The translations under genes and the position numbers were made by a program. Source: Symbiodinium natans (taxonomy: Eukaryota > Sar > Dinophyceae > Suessiales > Symbiodiniaceae). Taken from it: a stretch of 64,000 nucleotides of DNA. The notes beneath the pieces were generated by a model that searched no databases, was not told the DNA's origin, and saw nothing but the letters and a program-made list of their open reading frames with translations. The stretch covers positions 62,001-126,000 of the forward strand of contig CAJNDS010000046.1 in assembly GCA_905221605.1 (NCBI GenBank), given 5' to 3'. The stretch's first letter is position 1. Each line of letters starts with the position of its first letter. Positions 47,402 through 58,297 of this stretch are shown piece by piece.

Positions 47402-48052
47402 GCGCCCCAACAGCTGCGAGTGCTTGCGCAGGCCTACTCCGGTGGACTGCGACTGCACGGTTCCCGATTCAGGGTTTTCGTGTGGGTATGGGGCTTGGGG
47501 TGAACGGTTTGTAGGGTTTCTAGGATTTTAGGACCGTTTTAGGGTTTAGGGTTTGGTGCTTTTCAGGATGCAGGGCCTAGGCACGGTTCCCGAATTGGGT
47601 TTTTTTTGTGGGTTTGGGGCGTGAGGTTTTAGCGGTCTTTGGGTTTTTAATGGGGCTTCTAGGGCTTGGGGTGCTGGCCGTGGGGTTAGTTCTTGTACTC
47701 CAGGGTTTGGGGTCGCAAGAGTGGTCCATAGGGGTTTTGGGGTCAGGGCCTCAGAGCCGTTCAGAAGAGAACCGAAGCCCTAAACCCACACGAAACCCAC
47801 AACCCGAACTCGGGGGGTCTACGGTTTTGGGTTTAGGGTCCTAGGCTTTGCAGATGTATGGCAAACAGAGCAGAAGTAATGGTACAAGCTTTGGTTGGCA
47901 GATTGTGGACGAAAGTATCTATCACGTACCCTGCAAAGCCTGTCTGTGTGTTTTAGGGTTTAGAGTACCTGTGTGAGCGCTCGAGTGCTCGAGGCCAATG
48001 CAACGACTTCGCCTGCGACCTTCCCAGCGACCAGGCACACTGCTGCCTTTGA
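47402..48052 (+). CDS. Small Cys-rich protein, probably secreted or metal-binding
   Basis: Exons: 47402-47459 (APQQLRVLAQAYSGGLRLH, donor GTTCCC), 47854-47937 (MYGKQSRSNGTSFGWQIVDE then SIYHVPCK, GC donor) and 47966-48052 (YLCERSSARGQCNDFACDLP then SDQAHCCL, TGA). The last two join in phase 0. Six or seven Cys fall in about 35 residues, with a terminal CC. No family is recognised. The ATG at 47854 could itself be the start. The last exon is open in other frames too; I chose this one for phase and composition. Confidence 0.45.
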
Positions 48053-48765
48053 CTATGTAGCTTTCATCCGTATGTGCCTTGAACTCTGAAACTTGGGCCT
48101 ACGAGGACTTGAACTTAGAGGCGTCGGGTGTATGACTGCATGACCTTCGACAACTCTAGAGTTGCGTAGATAGCTCGATGGATTCGAGTAGGCTAGGATG
48201 CCGACGAGACGAGTGTTTGGGAAGTCTTGAGAGGAAATCGTGTCTCTGAACCTCCATCCTACTCGCTATTTCAGTCCAGTCAGAAGCACTACCGTTACTA
48301 AGCCCTAGAAACCTAAACGCTAAACCCAAAACCCCAAGAGTAAACCGTAGGGTTTGGGGTAGCAGCCCGGGCTCCGCCGGCATCGCGTCAGATCAGGCTG
48401 CGTAGCATCGGCAATGCGCCCCGTGCGAATTTCAGCTGAGCTTCAAAAGTTTAGGGTTTAGGGTTTAGGGTTTAGGGCTACTTTTTGGTTTCTAAAGGGC
48501 TTCGGAGTTTAGAGGGCAGAGGTTTGGAGATCGCTAGCTTTAAGCTCTGAAAGCCCCTGACCGACCTTCCGGGACTACTTCTTTAGCCCGCCCCCTCCCC
48601 CAGAGCCTAAACCTTCCAAACTAAGGCGCCAGAACTGGCATCCCCTGCAAGCCCCAAATCTTGAGGCGCAGTGGCTCCGAGCCCTCCAAAATTTCAAAAG
48701 CTTTAAACGTCCTCAAGCTCGCTCTCAAGCCCTATAAACCCTAAGGCCCCACACCCGACTCCCCC
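48053..48765. other. Spacer with one terminal-exon candidate
   Basis: An exon-like piece at 48392-48439 (IRLRSIGNAPRANFS, TGA) follows GCGTCAG. Short ATG frames near 48180 are unsupported. The rest is degenerate repeat, including a TTTAGGG array at 48448-48478. Confidence 0.4.
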
Positions 48766-49922
48766 ATGCCGCTGCGCGCTTTGGGCGTCTTCCTGGCTCC
48801 GGCCGCCGCGGCGGCGGCGGCCGTGCTCGACTGCGGGGCCTGGCGCGTGCACCAGCTGCTTGGGCACATAAGGCATCGAGGCCTTGACATGGTTTAGGGC
48901 TTAGGGGTTAGGGGTATGGGGTATAGGGTTTAGGGCTTTGTTAGGTTTCTAGGGGCTTAGGGTATAGGATTGAGTGAGGGCGCAAAAGAGGGTGCAGGAG
49001 TGGTTTGTTGTACGATTCTGCAAGTACTCGTCTGTAACATGGTGTCTCAGAGTTGGAGGGCCTCACCCTACCAACCCCAAACCCCCAAACCGCAACCCAA
49101 AGAAAACCCAAATCCTACAACATACCCAAAACCCGAAGCCCTGAATCCAATATCAGGCTCGGCTTTTCGGGGATTTAAGGCTGCAGGGGCATAGGGTAGA
49201 GGCTCGCATAGGGCATAGGGTTGATGGTTTCTGGACCGTTCCCACTTTTGGTTCAAACGATTGAATATGTAGAATGATTTGTTGGGAGGGTCTATGACCA
49301 ACCTTAACGCAGAGGTTTTGGGGTTTAGGCTTCATAGCCTTTCTACCTTAGGCGTTTGTACGGTTTGCAGGCTTTGCAGTGAGGCTCTCGAAACCCTAAA
49401 CCCTGCAACTTACAAACCCTATGAATCCTATAAACCCTACACCCTACATGGATTGAGAAGGTCAGGAGCCTGGGCATGGGTCTGAAGCAGATGGTAGCAA
49501 CATAGGCTCAGGGTGACTTGGTTCTGACGTTTAGGGATTAGTCTAGGATGCCCAGTAGTGCCCTTATTCCTTTTTGGGGGGGCTCAGGTTACCGGTTCCC
49601 TTATAAACCCCTTTAGACAAAAAAGGGTACCCTTTTTCATCCTGGGTTACTGAGCAGCCTAGTAGTGTCAGGGCTTAGTGTGTTGGGATTCAGGGTTTCA
49701 GGTTGCGGGTGGCGGGCTCGAACGTTTAGGGTTCAGGGTTCAGGGTTCAGGGTTTAGGGTTTAGGGTTTAGGGTTTAGGGTTTAAACCTGCAGGGTTGGT
49801 TTGGCCACTTCTCACCGAAGTGTCAGGATTTGCCGCGCTATGCTCTTGCCAGAAGCTCCTTTGGCTTTAGGAGCACACGTCGTCGTATTCCAAGGGGTGA
49901 TATAGAGGCTTATGGAAACTGA
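48766..49922 (+). CDS. Small secreted or membrane protein, about 102 aa
   Basis: A nearly complete model in which every junction is phase 0. Exon 1, 48766-48891, starts MPLRALGVFLAPAAAAAAAV, a clear signal peptide, then LDCGAWRVHQLLGHIRH. Exon 2 is 48998-49051 (EWFVVRFCKYSSVTWCLR), exon 3 is 49461-49493 (VRSLGMGLKQM, donor GTAGCA) and exon 4 is 49827-49922 (DLPRYALARSSFGFRSTRRR then IPRGDIEAYGN, TGA). The mature part is basic. No family is recognised. The MPLR start resembles the gene at 21237. The last intron carries a MITE family B copy. Exon 1 could instead end at 48880 (AG|GC), which would shift the phase. Confidence 0.6.
49543..49662. mobile_element. MITE family B, copy 3 (120 bp, 4-bp TSD TAGT)
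   Basis: Ends CTAGGATGCCCAGTAG and GGTTACTGAGCAGCCTAG. TAGT is duplicated at 49539-49542 and 49663-49666. It lies in the last intron of the 48766-49922 gene. Confidence 0.9.
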
Positions 49923-50757
49923 TCCTCCCCCAATACGTCGTTTAGGAATCTGAGGATAATCTGAGCCCACTCTTGTAGGTTCCCTTCTCAAAGGGGTTGC
50001 TTACGGCGAAGGTCTTGGCCTAGGGACTTTTGTGTCTTGAGTGGTTAATTAACCCTTGGTGTTGCGACAATAAGGCTGGAGCTTGGTCAGATGTCAAATT
50101 ACCAGCGCGAGCCCCGGACGACTGAATTGATGTGCTTGTTTTGAGTTGATTTGTGTGCATTTTCGTAATGGGTTGGACAGGGTTGCGTGGGTTCTGGGTT
50201 TGGTGGGCAGGTAGAGACTTTTTCTCACTGCGGATGTACAGCCTATGGTTGGAGTTCATTCATCTTCACCCTAAACCCTAAACCCTAAACCCTAAACCCT
50301 GAACCCTAAACCCCTGTAAAGCCCGTGGACAGGTTTTGGTAGGACTCCTCAACCACGGAGTGGTCCCCAATCATCCCATGCCTTGGCCGGTTTATGCTGT
50401 TTATCTCGGGTTTGCTAAACCCTAAACCCTAAACCCTAAACCCTAAACCCTAAACCCTAAAGGGTTAGTTGGGGGTTAGGGCTTAATTGGTAAGGGCTTT
50501 TTTGCGCGGGTTTGGGGTTTAGGGCGAGGCCTGGTGTCATCGTTTGATGCGACCTGCCCACAGACGGAAACATCGAGACAAAAACAAGCCCATCCCCCAA
50601 AAAGATTAAAACTCTAAACCCCAAGCCCTAAACCCTACTTTGGCTTTTTTTAAACCAAACCCATCTCCCTAAAAGCCTGTAAATCCTAAGCCTCGGACTG
50701 CCCTAAGCCTTGCGACTGCCCATTCCCGCATGGCAATCAATCTCTCTTTCTCAACAG
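49923..50757. other. Spacer and possible 5' exons of the hydrolase gene
   Basis: Candidate exons are 50091-50144 (MSNYQREPRTTELMCLF) and about 50555-50594 (TETSRQKQAHPPK). CCCTAAA arrays lie at 50270-50310 and 50415-50460. The first exon of the hydrolase could be one of these or lie elsewhere. Confidence 0.4.
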
Positions 50758-53700
50758 TTGCCAATTGCAAGAGCAAGGTACTTCAGGTACATACCCGGCC
50801 TGGCCTTAAACCCTGAACCCTGAAGCCTCAAACCTGAAACTTTTAAACTGTTAAACCCTTAAGCCCTTTGCCCTTAAGCCTTAAACCCTGAACCCTTAAA
50901 CCCCGGATCCAAAACCCTAAGCCAGCCCTGAAACCTCACGGGAAAGCGCCGCAGCACAGGGGCCTTGGTATAGGATCTAGGAACCCCCTCAAACTCCACA
51001 ACCTTAAGCTGCAAAGAAACCTTCGACCTTGAGTTGGTAAACCTTGAACCCCAAATCACCCTAAGCCCACACTCAGTTTGACTCGGGTTTATAGGGTTTG
51101 GGGTTTGGGGTTTGGGGTTTTGGGGTTTAAAGACCAGTTTGCCGTACACCAGGTACATCATCGACAACGGCGCAGATGCTGTGTCGGTGGATGCGGCCTG
51201 GGACATTGCGCGACTGCAGCGGTACGTCGAGAAGCAGGGCCTCAAGAGCCTCACTCAGAACGTAGAGTATCCGGTTTAGGGTCTATACAGTCTATACTCT
51301 TCCGAAGCCAGATTAGAGTTTAGGGTTTTAGGGGTTTAGGCTTTAAGAGTTTTCGGGTTTAGGGTTTGGGGTTTAGGGCTTAGGGTTGAGGTTAGATTGT
51401 GGCAGGCATCCCACTTCGGGTCGTATTGAAGCCCCCCCAACCCCCACACGGCCTTCTTACATTCGATTTGTCTGCCGACCTTCTGTGAATTACAATCAAC
51501 CCTAAACCCTTAAACCCTCCCTTAGGCTCGAACCTGTTCACGCTCAACCCAAAACACCGGACGCTTAGGCACAGAATTGCCCCAAAGCATTATATGGCAA
51601 GGCCCCAAAGTCTTTATCGGGCAAGGCCTTTGAACTTTGATCCACTGCTGGTTCGCACATCTGCTAAATCGGCACTGAACTTGTCATTTCTATTCACGAT
51701 CGTTCTCATCCCACCGACGTTCCGAAAGACTGAATTATCAAGCCCCCGAGTTTGTATTCAAGCCGCCTATGAGAATCCTCATAGCAAACACCGAGACCAC
51801 AAAGGAATTGTCTAGGGACCACCTTGCACCCCAAAAGTCCCCCCTCAAAACAGTCCTCAGCTCTGAATTTGTTCCCTAATTACAGCCTTAAATCCTCCAA
51901 CCCTAAACCCCTAATGGCTGAACCCCCTACAACCCTAAAAACCCCTAAGCGCGTAAACTTCCCCTAAACCCCTACACCCCGACCACCCCCTTACCACCCC
52001 TCAACCCCTTTAAGCTTCCCCAAGGATCCGAAACCCCTGCACCCCGTTACCACCCCTCAATGCCTGAAACCGCTTTGGATTACGCCCCTAAACCCCGATA
52101 CCCAGAAAACCCTAAGCTTCCCATCACCACCCCTCAACTTCCCTAAACCCCTTTGGATTACACCCTTAACCCCCTAAACCCTCAACCCCTAAGCTTCCCG
52201 ATTCCACCCCTAAACTCCCTAAACCCCTTTGGGTGAGGCTCGTCGCTGGGCTGTACACCCACGGCCACTTCGACCACATCGGGGGGTCCGTGCCCGGCTT
52301 CTCTGGCCGAATCAGTGGGATCCTATGCCTCCAAGCCCTAAAGACCCCAAACCCTAAACCAAAATCCTAAACCCTAAACCCTTAAACCCTAAACCCGAAA
52401 CCCCAAGCCCTGAACCCTGAACCCTGAACCCTCAAGATCAGGATAACTAGAAATTGTGTGTGATGTCATTCTGGATGCTCAAAGCTGTTCGCCTCAACAA
52501 GCTGGCACCATGCAACGCGCCGACCCAACAAAAACAGCTCAACAAATCGAGAAAAGCAAACTGATCCAAAGCATCCCCTGAAGCCAAATATTCCATTTAC
52601 TTGAGCACAACCAGCCCTGCCCGAGAGGCCTTTCGAGCGGACTGTGAATATGTGGGTTTTCGAACATAGAGCTTATTCTGGCACGGTCCGTGGGGTTTAT
52701 GTAGACCTTAAACCCTAGACTCTAAACCTTTGATGCTTGGGGTTGTTAGGCTTAGGTTCCCTTACAAGGCCTTTAAAGCAAAAAGGGCACAAGTTTCATT
52801 CCTAGGTTACCCTTAAGTCGTGTTTCTAGCTTACATGGTGTTCAATGGCTGTTGCTGAAGGTGGGATTGCATGTGGTGCCCTCAACCTCGAGACTGCAAA
52901 CCCTAAGCCCAAAGGCCAGCTGAAGCTTCCAGCCCTGAACCCTAACCTTTAACCCAAAACCCCAAACCCCAAACCCTAAACCCCAAACCCTAAACCCTAA
53001 GCCCTAAACCCTCAACCCTCAACCCTTCACCCTAAACCAAACTCCCAAGGCAACCGAAATCTCCTCCCGAAGCCACGGTCGCCAAGGCTCACCGGCCTCG
53101 CCTCTACCGGGCGCCACGGAGCTTCACCGGGCCAAGGCGCCGCCCAACCCTTGTGCGGCTTAGGGCCCTTGGTTGACTTGCAATAGGGGTACTATAACCC
53201 CTAGTAGTATTAAGGACTGTTCGGGCTTGTGGGGGTTTTGGAGGGAGAGGGTTTAGGAGGTTTTCCAGGGTGTCGGAGGTTTAGGGGGCTTAGTGATTCA
53301 GGGGCTCGGGAGTTTGCTTAAGGCTTAGGTCGGTTTGGGGCTTAGGTGTCTTGCGTGGCTATTCCGTCTTCTAGTGTTAGAGTCTGATGCCAACAGCCAT
53401 AATCCCGAGAGACCACCTTCCGATGAGAGACATAGCAAGGTGCCACTATTCCTGGGTGCTGGCGACATCGATGCCGCAACGCTGCAGACGAAGTTGCCTT
53501 GCGGCGGATGATGCACAGGGGCCACCCTAAACCCTACATCCCTAAAGGCCTGAACACCTGAATGCCTAAACCCAGTCTGAACCCTGAACCCCTCAGCCGA
53601 TCAATCCACTCTGCCCCCGGCATCCATACCCAGCCCTGCACCTCAAGCCCTGTCGACCCATGAAGCTGCAGCGACTTGTAATTACATGATAAATTCTCTT

Positions 53701-56700
53701 CAGTTGGGTTTAGGGTTTGGGGTTTAGGATAAGTAATGGTTCAAGGCTTCGGGTTTTGGGTACGGGCGTCCGTCAAAGGCGGCAAAGCTGCCCTGACCGA
53801 GCCCTCGCAGGGCTGTAGGCCTAAATTCAACCCTAAGACCTAAACCCTAAAATCCCTAAACCAACCCTAAGCCCCTAAACCCTAAACCCTAAAGCCTTAG
53901 CCCTGAATGATGTGGGACCCCAATTCCGTGATTCCCTTCGACAAATTTGAAGAGCCGGCCAGTAAGTAAGCCCAGGCTCGGGGCTGACACGTGGAGGCCC
54001 TTGAAGGAAGGACGCTTAACCTCTGAGGGTTTTGGGGTTCGTTTTTTTTTTTTTTTTTTTCAAAAGTTCTCTCTTCTGTGTTTTTCGAAATTTAGGGTGA
54101 TAGGGCTTAGGGTTGACAGGTTGAGTGTTCAGACATGCCCTGAGAGAATTCGACGGGAAACCACTTCTTCGAGCTCTTCTTTGGTTGATTTTCGGGCTGA
54201 GGGGTGGGTGGTGCCCTGCTTTTGCTTGTGATTCTTGTTGCGCGGTCACACACCCGTCATGTCCAGTTTTAGCCGTCTTTTGCACTGGAAGTCTTAGAGA
54301 CCCTAAACCCTAAACCCTAAACCCTAAACCCTAAACCCCTGCAAGCCATAACTGCCCGAAGGAGACACACTCTCCGTGCTTGGAGATGAGCTGCCAATCC
54401 TCGTGACACTTGGACTCTAGGGCTCCTCTAAGCACCAATTCCCTAAGCCAAGCCCCCCTATAGGACCACAAACGCTCAACTCCTAAATCCTCAACCCTGC
54501 ACACTCAACCCCCACAGCCGAAACAACCAAAAGCCTCCTAAACCCTAAACCCTAAACCCTAAACCCTAAACCCTAAGCCCAGAGTCCCTCTTCAGTTTAG
54601 GCCTGGAGGGCCTCTTGGCTGAGGCGCTTCAGGGTTTGAAGGGCTTAAGGCCCTCAGAGTTTGCAGGGTTGAGGGTTTAGGGTTTAGGGTTTTGGGGCTT
54701 AAGGCTCTGCAGGGTTTACAGGGTTTCTTCGGAGTTCACGCGTTCGGGATCTTCAGCAGGGTCTTGTGGGCTTACATCGGGGCTCACACGACGAGGAGTC
54801 GACTCTTGAGCTTCAGACTCAGGTTTCAAGGCCTGGTTTTGGTGTTGCGGTGTTTTTGGGGTTTGGGGTTTGGGGTTTGGGGTTTGGGGTTTTAGAGGGC
54901 TTGCTATTCGAGGCAGTTAAGCCACAAAAAAGCAGCAAAGGGCGGTTTTCCTTCGCAATGATTTCTCAAAGAGTTTTGGGATGTTCCCCCTTATACTAAC
55001 AGTCCTGAATGGGGATTATGTACCCGCTATGATGATCCCCATTAAGGACAGTATAAGGGGGAATGCCCCTTTGGCGCCTCCATCCGGACCCCTAAATCCC
55101 TTAAACCCTAACAACCTTAAACCCTCAAACCCTAAAATCATTAAGCCTTTAAGCCTTTAACGTATGTGCCCCCAAACCCCAAAAGATCTTTAAGCTCTAC
55201 ATCACTCCCAGGATCGACTCGCCCGGGCACACCATAGGCTCGGGGGGGGGGGGGGTTTCAAATTACACGCCACACGTGCTCGTTGATTCGCTGCGGTTTA
55301 GGGTTTAGGGTTTGGGGCTTATAGGGCTTAGGGTTTAGGGTTTGGGGTTTGGGGTTTGGGGTTTACTTTTTGCTTCTACAGCATGTTGCTCCAGAACCCG
55401 TCACGGCACGATAAACCTCAAGCCCTCGGTAACCCTAAACCCCCCACCCTAAACCCTAAACACCAAACCCGAAACCCTAAACCCTAAACCCAAAGGCCCC
55501 CGCCCTGGCTGCCTGCGCAGGTGGCGTCACATTCTGGCTCCGTGGTACCGGTGCTTTGGACATTTCCCGGGCTTAGGTCGAGGGATTTCGATTTTGTTGG
55601 GGGGGGCCTAGTGTTTAGGGTTTAGGGTTTAGGAAAGAGGGTTTAGGGTTTAGGGTTTAGGGTTTAGGGTTTAGGGTTTAGGGTTTAGATTTTGTTGTGT
55701 TCGGGGATTTAGGGTCTTGGGGTTCAAATTTTGGGCTTTAGGTTTGAGTGTTCTTCTGATGTTTTCATCACAGCTCCCAAAGAGCCAAAAGCCCCAATGT
55801 CCGGCGAGTTTCTTGGGAGCTTCAGTCCATGGATCGATTCACCGCCAGGGTAGGCTGGCTGATGTTTGCTTGACAAAAAGCGCAGTCGTCCAGACTCCCT
55901 AAACCGCTAAAACCTACTCCCCAAAAAATCCTGAACCACAAAACCTCTAAACCCCTAAACTCAAGTCAGCCTTCAATGATCCTAAAGCCTCAAGTAAGTT
56001 CAAGAGCTCGTAACCTCTGAACTCCCGATGCTTGAAGCCGAATGACGCCGGTTCAGGGTTTAGTAGGTTTAGAGGGTTCAGGGGGTTTCTTGGGTTTAGG
56101 GTTTCTTGGGTTTAGGGTTTCTTGGGTTTAGGGTTTTTTGGGTTTAGGGTTTCTTGGGTTTAGGGCGCTTCGCAGGGTTTACGGCTTACCTGGTGCCAGG
56201 GCTTACAAGAAGATTTGTGCGTGCTGCGTGGAGGCCCGGGCGTGCGGGCTGAGTGTGCCGAAGGTGGGTAGGGGGAAGCTTTTGAGGGTTAACAGGGTTT
56301 TCAGGGTTTAGACAAAGTTTTGAGGTTTAGACAAGGTTTTGGGCTTTGCGGTTTAGTTTAGTATATAACCTGATACTATTCTATAATGTACAAAGAAGTA
56401 TACAAACAAAGAAAACATAAAAAAACAAAAACAATATAGTCCCCATGAACCCCGAAACTGTAAGCGCTGCGTCTTCTTGTTGGAGAGTCGCGAGCAGGAA
56501 TGCTCCTCACGGGCGACACGCTGTTCTTGAAGAATGTGGGCCGCACGGACCTTCCAGGCGAGGCTTTTGTTGAAAGGGGTTCTAGGGTTTAGGGTTTAGG
56601 GTTTAATGTTTAGGGTTTGAGTTTAGGGTTCGGGTTGAGAAAGGGAGTTTGGGCCTCTTAGAGCAGCCAAAGAACCCAGGACTGGCGACTCTCCGGAAGT

Positions 56701-58223
56701 TGCCAGAATGGTACTAGAAATGGCATCCTCCGGATTGGAGGCCGACGTCCAAATCCTTAAAATCCTCGGCCCTCAACCCCTCAAACCCTATACCCTGTAG
56801 GGCGTATAAACACAAAACCTCCTCGCGCCTTAGGTGGCGACTCCACCACTCTTCTGCGGAGCCTCTCGCGGCTAAGTGCTACCCCTGAGGGCGTCCAGGC
56901 TCTTGGGGTTTCGGGTTTAGGGTTTAGGGTTTGGGAACAGAGTTAGCCACAACAACGTGTCCTTCTTACCTTCTGCGCCGCTGGGAAACCGAGGTGGCTT
57001 TCAGGTAAGAGGGCTGCTGGGTTTTGATCGGGTTTACGTGACATGTCGGGTTTCATGTAGTCGGCCAAGAGCGACTTCCAACTCAAATTCAGGTTTGGAG
57101 TTCAGGGTTTAGGGATTCGGTTTAGCAATATTCTGCATGAGAGAGACAATGAAAGGTGTTTTGTATTCTCGGCTGCCATGGTGGCAGCATGCGGATTTGT
57201 GGAGTGAGCTTGCCTAATGCACACTGGATATGCTATTCTTTGACAGCGCGCAAGCAGAAGCGGTCAGCAATCTGAATGATGTTCCCGTTCATGGGGTCCC
57301 TGTTGTTGCAATACAGCCCTCATATTTAGGATACCTCCCCTAGGGAATCGACCATATGTCCAAACTCTCTGGAGCCTGAAATCTGCTCGGACGTCAAACT
57401 CCGAAAATTGAAACCCCAAAACAAAGCCATCCAATCCCGAAACCCAGGAAGGCCTCAACCCTCAACCCCGCCAAAATGACCTGAACCCCTAAACTACATC
57501 CTAAGACCCCAAAGCCCGACATCCCTAAATTCCTAAGTCCCTAATCCTCAACTCTAGACTCTAGACAGTTGGGCCCCCAAGAGCTCTTCAACCACAATAA
57601 AGCCGGAGGTGCTGCCTGGGCACAGCCAGGGACCTAACAGGGTTTAGGGTTTAGGGTTTAGGGTTTAGGGTTTAGGGTTTAGGGTTTAGGGTTTAGGGTT
57701 TAGGGTTTAGGGTTTAGGGTTTACGGTTTAGGGTTTAGGGTTTAGGGTTCAGGGGTTTGGGGGTTTGTGGTTTACGGTAGAGCCTTGGGAGGCATGCGGG
57801 TGTGAAGCTGAGAGGTTCTTCAGTTGGAGGGTCGAACGGAGCATTTGGGCCCCTTGAGAGTGGGGGTGAAGTCGACAGGCCCCAAGAACCGTAGACCCCT
57901 GAACCCTAAACCCTGAACCCTAAACCCTAAACCCTAAACCTTTAGAGGATTTCGAGGGCCCATAAAGTTTAGAGGGTTTTCGGGCACCCTCAACCATGAA
58001 TCCTCAACTCCAAACCCCGGATTTTCAGCGCTTGTTAGGCTCTTCAGATTAGGAAGCTCAGAGCTTCTGGTTTTACGCTTGCGATGCCTTTGGTACGGCT
58101 TTTGCCGAGCGCAAGTTCACATCTGGACAGTCTGGACCCATGATGACCCATGCACTTGGAGTTCGTCTTGTACGAGTAGACCTAAAATCGTATCTGTCCA
58201 TCCTTGAGTATATACATCACTGA
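50758..58223 (+). CDS. Metallo-beta-lactamase-fold hydrolase (glyoxalase II-like)
   Basis: The fold binds one or two metal ions and hydrolyses thioesters or related substrates; the substrate here is not known. Exons: 50758-50786, 51153-51257 (RYIIDNGADAVSVDAAWDI), 52238-52318 (LVAGLYTHGHFDHIGG), 53397 to about 53505 (VPLFLGAGDIDAATLQ), 53779-53811, 53901-53927, 54362-54402 (RDTLSVLGDELPIL), 55186-55237 (FKLYITPRIDSPGHTIG), 55521-55550 (GVTFWLRGTG), 56498-56557 (MLLTGDTLFLKNVGRTDLPG), 56834-56898 (GDSTTLLRSLSRLSATPEGV), 57609-57641 (VLPGHSQGPNR) and 57824-57859. A likely last exon, 58053-58223 (EAQSFWFYACDAFGTAFAER...), ends TGA. THxHxDH, PGHT, TGDTLF, GRTDLPGG and PGH are all present in order, so the metal site looks intact. 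Phases agree at nearly every junction; donors are GT, GC (53812, 55238, 56558, 56899) and GA (51258, 52319). The first exon and the exons from 53400 to 53930 are the least certain. Confidence 0.87.
52740..52812. mobile_element. MITE family B, internal fragment
   Basis: Contains TTAGGTTCCCTTACAAGGCC, then AAAGCAAAAAGGGCAC and TTCCTAGGTTACC, matching the family B interior, but both termini are missing. It lies in a hydrolase intron. Confidence 0.7.
53182..53222. mobile_element. MITE family A, right-arm fragment
   Basis: AGGGGTACTATAACCCCTAG followed by TAGTATTAAGGACTGTT matches the right half of family A only. Confidence 0.6.
54975..55073. mobile_element. MITE family A, copy 5
   Basis: Ends TTTGGGATGTTCCCCC and GGGGGAATGCCCC; arms TACTAACAGTCC and GGACAGTATAAG. 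It lies in the hydrolase intron between 54402 and 55186. Confidence 0.85.
56083..56162. repeat. 16-bp compound repeat of TTTCTTGGG plus TTTAGGG
   Basis: Five units alternate a nonamer variant with the heptamer. It is a higher-order repeat built from the telomere-type word, in a hydrolase intron. Confidence 0.9.
57639..57747. repeat. Long TTTAGGG array (about 15 units)
   Basis: It begins at the donor of the hydrolase exon 57609-57641 (AGG then GTTTAGGG), so the array itself supplies the 5' splice site. Confidence 0.94.
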
Positions 58224-58297
58224 GCTCGCCCTTAAGCCGTACTATGAAGGGTGTCGCTACCTCCCACCGATCTCAAAACCGAAAGCCCTATAAGGCT

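Noticed and set aside
54757..54960. Exon-like frames GLHRGSHDEESTLELQTQ and KPQKSSKGRFSFAMISQR
   Set aside because: Hydrolase exons 54362-54402 and 55186-55237 join directly in phase into the expected strand before SPGHT. These pieces would insert about 40 residues in the core.
57247..57411. Exon-like frames AQAEAVSNLNDVPVHGV and NRPYVQTLWSLKSA
   Set aside because: They fall between hydrolase exons 56834-56898 and 57609-57641, which join in phase to give the expected GVQVLPGH motif. They show how convincing chance exons can look here.
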